Assembly (NCBI RefSeq): GCF_900111035.1
Contig: NZ_FOFU01000009.1
Coordinates: 62,001-126,000 of the forward strand
Reading direction: 5' to 3'
Length of the DNA stretch: 64,000 nucleotides
Source: Treponema bryantii
GTDB taxonomy: Bacteria; Spirochaetota; Spirochaetia; Treponematales; Treponemataceae
Numbering within the stretch: the first letter of the stretch is position 1; each line of letters opens with the position of its first letter. The translations under genes and the position numbers were made by a program. Positions 1 through 8,479 of the stretch are shown piece after piece. The notes under the pieces are model-generated. The model saw only the letters and a list, made by a program, of their open reading frames with translations, made no database searches and was not told the DNA's origin.

Positions 1-1292
1 TCTACATCCTGTGCTGTAGTAGCCTTCAAAACAAGGTGATTATTCTTATCAAGATAAGCTTTTACTTCGCTTGTACTGTCATTTATGCGGGCAATTACTG
101 TTTCTACCGTATCTGTATGGAAATAAGGAACCTGAACTTCACCAGTTGAACCGCTGAATCTCATTACACCTTCAATTCCAACCTGCTGCTGCATATCAAG
201 AGCATTTGTACCTGTAAAACGGAAAATATATGATGTATCAAGTTCTCCATCTCCGTTTCTGTCAAAATTACCGTGTGCATTCTCAACAAAACTATGCTGT
301 GTAAAGAAATCAAGCCCTGTAACCTTATTTGCGCCAACTGCATTGCGGTGTACATCGTTTACAAGGTCAGCAAAGTTCATTGTCATTGTATTTAATGTCT
401 GAATTTCATTACGAACGTCTACGTCACGGAGTTCTACGAGTGCGCCGAGTGTACCGCCATTGAATACTGCATCATTTCCAGTATCTTTCCATACAAGTTT
501 GCTGTATCCTGTATCATCAAAACGAGGAACAAGGTCAATTTCACGGGCAATATTTCCCTGTACGATTACGCGGCCACCAACGTGCACCATAAATTCGTCG
601 CTGTCTCTCTGATCTGTAGAAATATTTATCAACTTAGAAAGTTTATCTACAAGAAGATCGCGGCGGTCAAGCAAATCATTAGGATTATCGCCCATAGCGC
701 GGCTTCTTACGATTTCTGCGTTGCAGTCTGCAATCTGGCGTGCATAACTGTTTACCTGCTTTACAGTTGCTTCAATATCACCATCAATAAGGTTTCCTAC
801 ACCGGCTAAAGCTTCCCAGCGCTGTTTAATTGAATCTGTAAGGGTTTCGGCACGAGTTACAACTGCCTGACGGGCTGCCTTGCTTTCCGGATTTATAGAA
901 AGTTCCTGCCATGCTTCCCAGAATTTGTCCATATTCGAACGAACCGAAATATCATCCGGCTCATTGTAGATCTGTTCTATCATGGTGTAATATTTTGAAC
1001 GTGTATCCCAGTATGATTCCTGATTTGCCTGGGCAACAATGCGTTCATCAAGCAATTCATCTCGTATACGATTGATTGACTGAACATCAACACCCTGTCC
1101 AATAAGACCAGGGCGCTCAAGTCGTTCAAGATCAGGCTTATAAAGAGGATCAAACTCCTTTATCTGAACTCTCTGACGGCTGTAACCTTCAGTATTTGCA
1201 TTTGAAATGTTATGACCTGCAGTTGTGATGGCATCTGTATTTGCCATAATACTGCGTTTTCCTAATTCAATTCCAGAAAATGTTGATCCCAT
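1..1292 (-). CDS. flgK: Flagellar hook-associated protein 1 (FlgK), 3' part outside window
   Basis: HAP1, the first hook-filament junction protein of the flagellum (periplasmic in spirochaetes). The frame is open from the ATG at 1290-1292 to the window edge, giving about 430 N-terminal residues; the C-terminus is missing. The translation starts MGSTFSGIELGKRSI and contains ANTDAITTAGHNISNANTEG, the N-terminal rod/hook-family motif, then YSRQRVQ and long helices typical of FlgK. A GAGGGGG ribosome-binding site overlaps the end of flgN, so the two genes are co-transcribed and probably translationally coupled. The assignment is secure because the N-terminal motif plus an adjacent flgN is the classic arrangement. 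It is not listed as a complete ORF only because the gene runs off the window. Confidence 0.95.
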   Translation of the reverse strand, partial: MGSTFSGIELGKRSIMANTDAITTAGHNISNANTEGYSRQRVQIKEFDPLYKPDLERLERPGLIGQGVDVQSINRIRDELLDERIVAQANQESYWDTRSKYYTMIEQIYNEPDDISVRSNMDKFWEAWQELSINPESKAARQAVVTRAETLTDSIKQRWEALAGVGNLIDGDIEATVKQVNSYARQIADCNAEIVRSRAMGDNPNDLLDRRDLLVDKLSKLINISTDQRDSDEFMVHVGGRVIVQGNIAREIDLVPRFDDTGYSKLVWKDTGNDAVFNGGTLGALVELRDVDVRNEIQTLNTMTMNFADLVNDVHRNAVGANKVTGLDFFTQHSFVENAHGNFDRNGDGELDTSYIFRFTGTNALDMQQQVGIEGVMRFSGSTGEVQVPYFHTDTVETVIARINDSTSEVKAYLDKNNHLVLKATTAQDV

Positions 1293-1295
1293 ATT

Positions 1296-1733
1296 TTACC
1301 CCCTCACATTTACCAGAACGCTTGCAGGCTCTGATTTTGTGATAGTGCCGTATTTCGTATAATTTTTATTGCGGGTCTGTGGCAGAGCCTTCTCTACTAC
1401 TTCTGCAATAAACTCACGAGTTACATTTACATAATTTGAAATGACCTGATTTTCTACCTTGCATTTAAGGAGTTTTGTACGGAGACGACCTAAGCGATCA
1501 AAATATGGTCTGATCTCATCTGTTTTAAGCTGTTCCTGAATTTCATCACGACGAACATCGAATTTCTGAAAGCTGTCTGAAATAAGATTTACTTCATTTA
1601 TATGTCCAACCAGACTTTCCCAGTCCTTATCTGTTATTGCCTTACGAAGCATTTTCTGTTTTTCTGTAAGGCGATCAAGAAGATTTTCTTCCTCTGCAAG
1701 AACTGTTGAATATTCATTAATTAATTCGTCCAT
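1296..1733 (-). CDS. flgN: FlgN-like flagellar export chaperone
   Basis: 145-residue, almost entirely helical and charged protein, the size and composition of FlgN, the cytoplasmic chaperone that escorts FlgK and FlgL to the flagellar export apparatus. Residues 1-40 (MDELINEYSTVLAEEENLLD and on) form an amphipathic helix as in FlgN, followed by a central coiled-coil-like segment. The stop lies 3 bp before the flgK start, and GAGG precedes the ATG by 7 nt. Sequence conservation in this family is low, so the call rests on size, helicity and position directly upstream of flgK rather than on a catalytic motif. Confidence 0.8.
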   Translation of the reverse strand: MDELINEYSTVLAEEENLLDRLTEKQKMLRKAITDKDWESLVGHINEVNLISDSFQKFDVRRDEIQEQLKTDEIRPYFDRLGRLRTKLLKCKVENQVISNYVNVTREFIAEVVEKALPQTRNKNYTKYGTITKSEPASVLVNVRG

Positions 1734-1943
1734 CTCAAAACCTCGTTTAAAATTATGGTCATTCCCTTTGAATATCGGAATTATGAAAATTTTGTTTAGT
1801 GATTTTTATAAGAAAAAAAATTAAAAAATGTGAAAATTTTATGCTAAGAAAACGTTTTCGTTAGTAATATGATATGTTTTTATCTTGATTTTTTTTGATT
1901 TTGCGGTAACCATTAATAATTAAACATTGTTAACTAAATTTGT

Positions 1944-1978
1944 AACAGTTTTAAAATCTGCTTTCAGAAAAAACTGTT
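1944..1978. promoter_or_regulatory. Long hairpin in the leader of the 2131 operon
   Basis: The arms AACAGTTTT and AAAACTGTT enclose a second perfect stem, TCTG-cttt-CAGA. It lies in the 397-bp AT-rich gap between flgN (minus) and the six-gene operon (plus). There is no T-run directly after it, so it is not a typical terminator. It could be an operator or an RNA element in the 5' leader. The rest of the gap (1734-1943) shows AT-rich DNA with no convincing gene. Confidence 0.4.
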
Positions 1979-1997
1979 CCTTATTATGGAGGTTGAC

Positions 1998-2039
1998 ATG
2001 TTATTTAAAAATACTATTAAAGTCAAAGTTATCAGTTAA
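1998..2039 (+). CDS. Possible 13-aa leader peptide
   Basis: Very short frame, MLFKNTIKVKVIS, with a good ribosome-binding site (TGGAGG, 5 nt before the ATG) directly after the 1944-1978 hairpin and 92 bp before the first gene of the transport operon. A strong SD on a short frame in a structured leader is what an attenuator or leader peptide looks like. There is no run of a single codon that would suggest the sensed amino acid. It could equally be a chance ATG, so confidence is low. Confidence 0.25.
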   Translation: MLFKNTIKVKVIS

Positions 2040-2099
2040 TTCCTAAAAGTTTTCCAATTTAATTAATAAAGTCCTAAATCAAATTTAATATTATATTTG

Positions 2100-2116
2100 T
2101 GCGAATTCTTTTCGCA
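2100..2116 (+). promoter_or_regulatory. Small hairpin touching the ribosome-binding site of 2131
   Basis: TGCGAA-ttctt-TTCGCA forms a 6-bp stem that ends one base before AAGGAG (2118-2123), the SD of the 2131 gene. A stem this close to the SD may tune translation of the operon or mark an RNA-binding site. An AT-rich TATATT-like stretch at about 2091-2097 could be the -10. Confidence 0.35.
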
Positions 2117-2130
2117 TAAGGAGATTAATT

Positions 2131-3759
2131 ATGTGTTTAACAAACACAAGGAAACTGATTAAACGAATTGCACTTACATTGTTCATTACAATGGTGGCAT
2201 GCAGCTCATTAAGTGCAAAATCAAAATCAAAACCAAAAAATGAATTGGTAAAGGAAGAAGACGGATTCTATTATGGATACGGAAAAGGTTCTTCCCTTGA
2301 GGATTCAATCGCTATTGCAAAAAAAGACCTGCTTGAAAATGCATTAACTGCAATGGTTCGTGTTTCTGACCCAGCTGCAAAAAAAATTACAGTAGGTGAA
2401 GAAGTTGTTGATGAAAGACTTGGTAATATAAAACCTTTCTCTCAAAGCAAAAGCGGCGACAATGTAGTTTACAGAATTAAAGAAGTTGACTGGACAAAAA
2501 ATGAAACAGCGTTCCAGAAAAAACTTCGTGATACTCTTGTTTCTGATTATAACAAGCTTATTTCAAGCAGAGATGTTGCCGTTAAATTCGAACTTGCAGC
2601 TTCAATTTTGAGCACACTCGAAAAAAAAGGTGAAACAAATCTTTTGACATACCAGGATGGAGCTACAGAACTTCTTTCAAGAAAAGTTGAAAATATCTGC
2701 AAGACTATTGCAGAAGGTTTTGAAGTTTCATTCTCAGTAAAAGACTGTATTCTTTCTGAAAATCCTGAAATTGAAATTACTGTAAAAGATAATGCAGGCA
2801 CTCCAGTTTCTGGACTTAAGTTAAAGACTGTCTGGGCTGCACCTTATGTTTCAGTTCTTTCTGAAGAATCAACACTTGAAGAAGTTGTTTCTTTCGTAAA
2901 AACAGATTCAACTGGTACAGCAAAAATTGACTTCCCTCTTTCAGAAGAATATTTGAACTGTGTTCTTGACCTTACAATTACAACTTCATTCGGAGCAGAA
3001 AAATTTGTTTCTCCTCAGATGCGTGCAATTGATAATATCTCTTCAGTTGATGCAAGATACTTTGTTGCTTCAGATATCAATCAGACATACTCTTTTGCAA
3101 ATGTTGAAGGTGGTGAATTTAATGTTGGTGCCCTTGGACACGATGCAAAGGCTGCTAAAAAAGAAGCTGCTCATACAGTAACTCTTGAAGCTTTTGATAT
3201 TGCTGTAGCTCCTGTAACAAACTATCAGTATGCACTTTATCTTTATCTCACAAGAAATGAAGATACTCCTGAATATTTTGTAAACTCAGATTACAACAAT
3301 CCAAATCAGCCTGTTATTGGAGTTTCTCTTGAAGATGCTGAAAATTATGCAGCATGGCTTTCTACTCAGATTAATGCAACTCTTCGTCTCCCAACAGATG
3401 ATGAATGGGAAGTTGCTGCAAGAGCTGGTGCTGAGTTTATTTATCCTTGGGGTGATGATGATCCTTCAAAGGGAAAGAAAGCAAATTATAAAGGCAATGG
3501 AAAATATAAGTATACATCTCCAGTTGGAGCATTTGAGACAGGAATCAATGCATGGGGACTCATGGATATGTCTGGAAACGTTTGGGAATGGACAACTTCT
3601 ATGAGAAATCTTCCAGAAGACTCAGAAATGAGAACTGTTAAAGGTGGTTCATGGATGGATGGTGCAAATGATTTGAGAATTTCAAACTATAAGAACATTG
3701 ATAAAACTCAAAAATATCCTGATGTAGGATTCCGTTTAGTAAAGGAGGTTTCTAAATGA
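2131..3759 (+). CDS. Envelope protein with C-terminal SUMF1/FGE-like domain lacking catalytic Cys
   Basis: 542 residues. Residues 1-30 form a signal sequence; Cys24 in TMVAC could be a relaxed spirochaetal lipobox, otherwise cleavage falls at LSA-K. Residues about 40-130 (FYYGYGKGSSLEDSIAIA) resemble an LPP20-type domain. The C-terminal 220 residues, from about 323, are a formylglycine-generating-enzyme/SUMF1 fold: GGEFNVG, AVAPVTNYQYALYL, RLPTDDEWEVAARAGAEF, PWGDDDP, LMDMSGNVWEW, VKGGSW and VGFRLV. The two active-site cysteines of true FGE, after GGSW, are absent, so it is probably a binding or structural variant. AAGGAG precedes the ATG by 7 nt. Its stop overlaps the next start (ATGA). First gene of the operon running to 9936; a role in ligand capture with the downstream importer is inferred only. 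Confidence 0.75.
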   Translation: MCLTNTRKLIKRIALTLFITMVACSSLSAKSKSKPKNELVKEEDGFYYGYGKGSSLEDSIAIAKKDLLENALTAMVRVSDPAAKKITVGEEVVDERLGNIKPFSQSKSGDNVVYRIKEVDWTKNETAFQKKLRDTLVSDYNKLISSRDVAVKFELAASILSTLEKKGETNLLTYQDGATELLSRKVENICKTIAEGFEVSFSVKDCILSENPEIEITVKDNAGTPVSGLKLKTVWAAPYVSVLSEESTLEEVVSFVKTDSTGTAKIDFPLSEEYLNCVLDLTITTSFGAEKFVSPQMRAIDNISSVDARYFVASDINQTYSFANVEGGEFNVGALGHDAKAAKKEAAHTVTLEAFDIAVAPVTNYQYALYLYLTRNEDTPEYFVNSDYNNPNQPVIGVSLEDAENYAAWLSTQINATLRLPTDDEWEVAARAGAEFIYPWGDDDPSKGKKANYKGNGKYKYTSPVGAFETGINAWGLMDMSGNVWEWTTSMRNLPEDSEMRTVKGGSWMDGANDLRISNYKNIDKTQKYPDVGFRLVKEVSK

Positions 3760-5195
3760 AAAAATCATTAAAAGTTTTATTTGTAGTTTTACTTACAGCG
3801 CTGGTAGTTTCATGTGAATCTACAGAAGTTATTGATGGAGATCCTAATGTTGCAGCAGGTATCAATGCCTGGAATTCAAGAGGACCTGATGCAGCTACAG
3901 CATATTGGACAGATATTGAAGAGCCTGCTAAGCAGAAAAAATATTTGAATTACGTTACTTTGTTCAACGCCGGAAAAAATGCTCTTGACGGTACAGATGG
4001 TGTAAAAAATTCAGGAAAACTGGTTTCTGCATCTAATACTGCACTTGCTAAGTTTAAGGCATTGGATCCAGCACTGGAACTTCCAGCAGACGTAAAAGAA
4101 AAAGGTATTGATTTGTCTGTAAAGTGTATTGATATTCTTTTATCTCAGGAAAACCTGAATGATGCAAATAATATGTATACACAATCTGTAAAGATTTACG
4201 GAAAGAGCGACAAATACAATACTGTTGCTAAGGAACTTGATGTTTGTAAGTCTATCGAAGCAAAACGCAAGAATGCTGTAGAAGAATCTGACAGAATAAA
4301 AGAAATTGAAGATGTTGATGAAAGAATTAAAGAGTTGACTTCATTTAAGGAAAGTCTTGCTGATTCTGAAGCAGAAGTTAGAAATCTTGTAAATAATTCT
4401 GGAGTTGGTAAAACAGCTGGTGTTTCTGCATTTGAAAAGAGATTCAAGAAATTGAACCAGGATGTTGCTATTCAGCTTGAAGGTGCTTACCGTGATAAGA
4501 TTTACGAGTACAAAGAGCGTATTGGTGAAGAATTTGCCCGCCAGATGACAGGCAAAGAAAATGGTAACTACAAGCTCGAAGAAATTCTTGAGCATTATCA
4601 GTCAATCGAAAAGAATATCGATGCAATTTATGCCGAACTCCTCGACTTTGCTGCTAAGCATGAAAAGAACGTAGATCAGGATGTACTTGATGAAGTTACA
4701 TTGCAGAAAAAAGATCTCTCTGCAAAAATTGCTCAGATCAACAAAGAAATTGCCAGAGAAAAGGAAATTGCAAGCCGTGGTAAGACTGTAATGCCTCTTA
4801 TGATTGGTTTGTTCAACCCAGCTCCTGGTTCTACAGCAGAAAGCAAGAAATCTCGTCCTGCAAAATTCAGTGCTACAAAGCAGAAGAAAGCTGAATACTG
4901 GTGGGGTATGGTATCTATCCCTAAGGGTGAAATGAATGACCTTGTAATTACATTGAAGGATAACAGAAATGTTAGAGTATTCAATGAAAATACAAAGAGC
5001 GGAAAACTGATCGAAAAGAATAATCTTAAAGACCTTGTTAGCCGCAGCTCAAGAGTTGGTAACTCATGGCCAGTATTGAACGCTGGTTCTCAGCTTAAGG
5101 GATCAAACTACTTCTTCGAAATCGATAAGGGTAAGACAGAAGATTACTCTGGTGAAGTAGTTGTATATAGTTCATTTATCACAAGGATGCGTTAA
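3756..5195 (+). CDS. Treponemal lipoprotein of unknown function
   Basis: 479 residues. The N-terminus, MKKSLKVLFVVLLTALVVSC, is a clear lipoprotein signal with the cysteine at position 20. The body is charged and largely helical; roughly residues 150-350 look coiled-coil (ERIKELTSFKESLAD, EEILEHYQSIEKNIDAIYAE). A C-terminal 120-residue segment rich in beta-formers (EYWWGMVSIPKGEMNDLVI) ends in VVVYSSFITRMR. I do not recognise a named family. It overlaps the 2131 gene by 4 bp and is followed after 2 bp by the substrate-binding protein, so it belongs to the same transcript and may act with the importer at the envelope. No enzyme motif is visible. Confidence 0.7.
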   Translation: MKKSLKVLFVVLLTALVVSCESTEVIDGDPNVAAGINAWNSRGPDAATAYWTDIEEPAKQKKYLNYVTLFNAGKNALDGTDGVKNSGKLVSASNTALAKFKALDPALELPADVKEKGIDLSVKCIDILLSQENLNDANNMYTQSVKIYGKSDKYNTVAKELDVCKSIEAKRKNAVEESDRIKEIEDVDERIKELTSFKESLADSEAEVRNLVNNSGVGKTAGVSAFEKRFKKLNQDVAIQLEGAYRDKIYEYKERIGEEFARQMTGKENGNYKLEEILEHYQSIEKNIDAIYAELLDFAAKHEKNVDQDVLDEVTLQKKDLSAKIAQINKEIAREKEIASRGKTVMPLMIGLFNPAPGSTAESKKSRPAKFSATKQKKAEYWWGMVSIPKGEMNDLVITLKDNRNVRVFNENTKSGKLIEKNNLKDLVSRSSRVGNSWPVLNAGSQLKGSNYFFEIDKGKTEDYSGEVVVYSSFITRMR

Positions 5196-5197
5196 GT

Positions 5198-6796
5198 ATG
5201 AAATTAGGAAAGAAGAGTATAATTTCTATTGTCGTAGCAGCACTTGTTGTAGTTGCTGCTGTAGTTGGTGTTGTTATTTGGAAGGCACAGCCAAAGGGTG
5301 CTGTAGCTGCTGTTTCTACACTGCCAGATTCTCTTAATCCGGTTCTGGAACAGAACACTTCTGGTATGAATGCCAGTGAATTGATTTTTGATGGTCTTAC
5401 AAACTTTGAAGTTGACCCTCAGACAAATCAGCTTTACACAGAACTTGCTCTTGCAGAAAGCATTGAGCAGAATCAGAAAGATAAGAAAACTTATATAGTT
5501 ACACTTCGTGAAGATGTAGTATGGCATGATGAAAGCCCTCTTATCGCTGAAGATGTTGTTTATTCTTATAACGCTTATGTTCTTGAAGAAAATAACTCTC
5601 CAAAAAGAGATTACTTGAATTCTTTCATTGAAAGCGTTGAAGCACTTGATGACAAGACTGTACAGATTGTTTTCAAAAATCCTATGCCTGAATTCCGTGC
5701 TTACCCTGTTCTTACATTCAAAATCATTCCTTCAAGATTCGAAGGAAAAGATATGGATGTAAATATGCGTGACGGTGAACTCGAAAGACGTTTCGCTACA
5801 GAGCCAATCGGAACTGGTCCTTACAAGCTCCAGAGCTGGGAAATCGGTAAATGGCTTACATTCAAGGCAAATGGTCTCTACTTCAGAAACGTTCCAAAGG
5901 TTGAATCGATTGTTATCAAACGTGTAATCGACCCTATCGTTCGTATGAACGAATTGAGCAAAGGTCGTGTAAATCTCGTACTTGAAACTAACCCTATGGA
6001 TCGTGACACAGTTGCAAAAATGTCAAAGGTAGATATCAATTCTTATATGCCATATGCATTCTATAGCCTCGCAATCAATACAGAATTGTTCCCTAAAGCA
6101 GAAGGTCGTCAGGCTATGGCAACTGCGTTGAACAGAACAGAACTCGTTCCAGGAATTACAGATCAAGAAGAAGGTGTTGTACTCAACTACGGTCCATTCC
6201 CATCAAATCTTTTTGAAGTAAATATTCCAGAGTATGCTAATACACCACTCCCAGATCTTATGCCATATGATCTTTCAAAGGCTAAGAAACTTGCTAAGAC
6301 AGGTGATGTTCAGGGACAGAATGCAAAACTTATCTATCCTGACTCTATGGGTGAATTCGGTAAGCAGCTTGCAGATGGTATCGCAAAACAGCTTGAAGCT
6401 ATCGGTTTGAATGTTGAAGTTAAACGTACTGGTGACCAGGTATTTAAGAGAATGGTATACAAAGAGAAATCTTATGAACTCGCTCTTATGTACTATGATG
6501 GTTTTGATAACATTTATTCAACAATGGGCAGCCTGTACAGAACAAACGCTTCAGAAAACATCACTGGTATTGCAAACAAAAAACTTGATTCACTTTTTGA
6601 TACATGGGAAAAAGAAGTTGTAACAGCAGACTGGATTAAACAGACTCTTTTACTTAATAAAGAAATCTGTGAATTGTCTCCTACAATTGGACTTTGTTCT
6701 CTTCAGAAAGATGTTTACTCTCGCGGCTTAACTAACGTCTATATAGCAACAGATAACCCGTTCTTGTCTGCAGAAGAATGGAAATTTGATAACTAA
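5198..6796 (+). CDS. Family 5 (oligopeptide-type) ABC transporter substrate-binding protein
   Basis: 532 residues of the SBP_bac_5 fold used for peptides, nickel or opines. Diagnostic segments include LPDSLNPVLEQNTSGMNASELIFDGL near the N-terminus (read in parts), VTLREDVVWHDESPL, EDVVYSYNAYV, EPIGTGPYKLQSWE and YSLAINTELF. Residues 7-28 form one hydrophobic stretch and no cysteine follows, so the protein is probably held in the inner membrane by an uncleaved helix or is cleaved by signal peptidase I; most treponemal binding proteins are lipoproteins. It lies 2 bp after the lipoprotein gene and 14 bp before the first permease. The ligand is unknown; peptide is the family default. Confidence 0.88.
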   Translation: MKLGKKSIISIVVAALVVVAAVVGVVIWKAQPKGAVAAVSTLPDSLNPVLEQNTSGMNASELIFDGLTNFEVDPQTNQLYTELALAESIEQNQKDKKTYIVTLREDVVWHDESPLIAEDVVYSYNAYVLEENNSPKRDYLNSFIESVEALDDKTVQIVFKNPMPEFRAYPVLTFKIIPSRFEGKDMDVNMRDGELERRFATEPIGTGPYKLQSWEIGKWLTFKANGLYFRNVPKVESIVIKRVIDPIVRMNELSKGRVNLVLETNPMDRDTVAKMSKVDINSYMPYAFYSLAINTELFPKAEGRQAMATALNRTELVPGITDQEEGVVLNYGPFPSNLFEVNIPEYANTPLPDLMPYDLSKAKKLAKTGDVQGQNAKLIYPDSMGEFGKQLADGIAKQLEAIGLNVEVKRTGDQVFKRMVYKEKSYELALMYYDGFDNIYSTMGSLYRTNASENITGIANKKLDSLFDTWEKEVVTADWIKQTLLLNKEICELSPTIGLCSLQKDVYSRGLTNVYIATDNPFLSAEEWKFDN

Positions 6797-6810
6797 TTAA
6801 GAGGTTATTA

Positions 6811-7689
6811 ATGCGATTCTTACGCTTTTTAGTTAGAGAATTGCTCCTCCACGGCATTATTTTTGCCGTGGTAGGAACTTTAGTTCTCTCGTTACTTTAT
6901 CTTCTATCAATTGGAGCCCCTGCTGAAGCTTATGCAGATGCAGGCCGTTCTTTTTTACTTTTTATTTCCGGTAATGCCAATTCAAAGACTGTTGGCTTTA
7001 CATCTGGACAGATTATTGTAGCCGGTGCCATTCAGACTTTTCCTTTAGCAATGATTTCCCTGGCATTTGTAATTTTAATTGCACTTGTATGTTCATCTTA
7101 TGCTGTAACCAGTAGATATATGGCTATCCACTTTGCAAAGAAATCTGGTGAAAAAATTGAAAAGGTATGGAGTTTTATCGCTTCTATTCTGGCTGCTATT
7201 CCTTTGTTTATCGGTTTCTGGGTAGCTTATGTAACTTTTGGAAATGGCGTACCCCTCTTTTTCATTGCTCTGGTAACTGTTGTTCTGGGTGGCCTTTCAT
7301 GGGATGCTACCAACTTCTTGAAAACAGACATGATTAGTCAGGTAAATCAGACACATGCTATTGTTTTCTCAACTTTAGGAAGAAATCTTGGAAGATTCTT
7401 CCCGCTGCCAGGTACTTATTCTGGATATCTTTTCCAGTCAAGTTTACCTCGCTTTATTCCTTATCTTGCAGGAAAGGTTCCTGCAATTATTGGATCAGTT
7501 ACAATTGCTGAAATTGCATACAGTTTCCCAGGCTTGGGAAGTAATTTAATTGATGCTCTTGTACAGACTAATACTGACCTTCTTGTTACTTCAGTATTTG
7601 TACTTTTGTGTATAAATGCTGTTGTATCGTTCCTTGTAAAAACGATACTATTCCTGATTTATCCGAGGGTATATGAAAAAGCAATTTAA
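6811..7689 (+). CDS. OppB/DppB-type ABC permease
   Basis: 292 residues with six predicted membrane helices, the inner-membrane subunit of a peptide/nickel-family importer. The C-terminal half has the binding-protein-dependent permease pattern, including GSVTIAEIAYSFPGLGSNLI, where OppB proteins carry VEtiFsiPGlG. The N-terminal helix MRFLRFLVRELLLHGIIFAV matches the conserved OppB start. SD AGAGG lies 8 nt before the ATG. It overlaps the next permease by 17 bp, which implies coupled translation of the two transmembrane subunits. Compared with typical OppB (about 306-340 aa) it is slightly short. Confidence 0.87.
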   Translation: MRFLRFLVRELLLHGIIFAVVGTLVLSLLYLLSIGAPAEAYADAGRSFLLFISGNANSKTVGFTSGQIIVAGAIQTFPLAMISLAFVILIALVCSSYAVTSRYMAIHFAKKSGEKIEKVWSFIASILAAIPLFIGFWVAYVTFGNGVPLFFIALVTVVLGGLSWDATNFLKTDMISQVNQTHAIVFSTLGRNLGRFFPLPGTYSGYLFQSSLPRFIPYLAGKVPAIIGSVTIAEIAYSFPGLGSNLIDALVQTNTDLLVTSVFVLLCINAVVSFLVKTILFLIYPRVYEKAI

Positions 7690-8479
7690 CATCTTAAAAT
7701 ATACTGTAGTAGTATTGTTTATCTTGCCATTGATTATTTCATGGCTTCCCTGGACATGGTTTAGTGGTATTTTCTCTGAAGAATTGCGTGATGCAGATTA
7801 TATACGCATACTCTTCAACTCTGTAAAAGAACTTTCTATTACTTTAGTTTCTACAATGATTTTTGCAATGCTCATCAGCTATATACTTGGCTTTTTGAGT
7901 GTTTTGTCATTAAAAGTAGGACGTTTCTTTTCAAACATTTTGAATGCCATAGAATCAATCCCTTCTATTCTTATTGCCCTCTTCTGTTATGCTCCAGTTT
8001 CTGGTGCTCTCGCAAAGAGTTCAGGTAATACATCTGCATTCCTTTCACTTGCTGTGTTTGTACTTGCATCTACTGCAACTGTTTTGCCTGAAGCTGTAAG
8101 AAGTATTTCTATTCCACTTTCTGATTTGTATCATCAGAAATATAGCGTTTCATTCCGTTCTTACGGTTTTGCAAAGGGCAGAATCCTTTCTGTTCTGATG
8201 AAAACTGCATTAATGAAAGATACATTAAAGCGTGTTGTTGCAGGCATTTTGCTTAAGACTCTGGTTCTTGATACATCATTCGGCTTTGTTATCCAGGTAG
8301 GTCTTGGAGCAACTGGTACTCCACAGCATACAAGCCCTGGTGCTTTAATTGCCTTGTACCGCCGTACACTGTTAGGATTCGATGGAACACCTTCCATGTT
8401 CTGGATTCCATCTGTTATCCTGATTGCTTTAAGTACTGCTTTCCTTATTGTACTTGGTGATAAGAAGGAGGAAGCATGA
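7673..8479 (+). CDS. OppC/DppC-type ABC permease
   Basis: 268 residues, about six membrane helices, the second inner-membrane subunit of the importer. The segment from SIESIPSILIALFCYAPVSG through ATVLPEAVRSISIPLSDLYH holds the EAA-loop region expected of OppC-like permeases, followed by SFRSYGFAKGRIL. The first 20 residues carry the usual cytoplasmic-to-membrane start. Its ATG lies inside the oppB-like gene, and its last four bases (ATGA) overlap the ATPase gene, so binding protein, both permeases and ATPase form one translationally coupled unit. The ligand cannot be told from the permease. Confidence 0.86.
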   Translation: MKKQFNILKYTVVVLFILPLIISWLPWTWFSGIFSEELRDADYIRILFNSVKELSITLVSTMIFAMLISYILGFLSVLSLKVGRFFSNILNAIESIPSILIALFCYAPVSGALAKSSGNTSAFLSLAVFVLASTATVLPEAVRSISIPLSDLYHQKYSVSFRSYGFAKGRILSVLMKTALMKDTLKRVVAGILLKTLVLDTSFGFVIQVGLGATGTPQHTSPGALIALYRRTLLGFDGTPSMFWIPSVILIALSTAFLIVLGDKKEEA

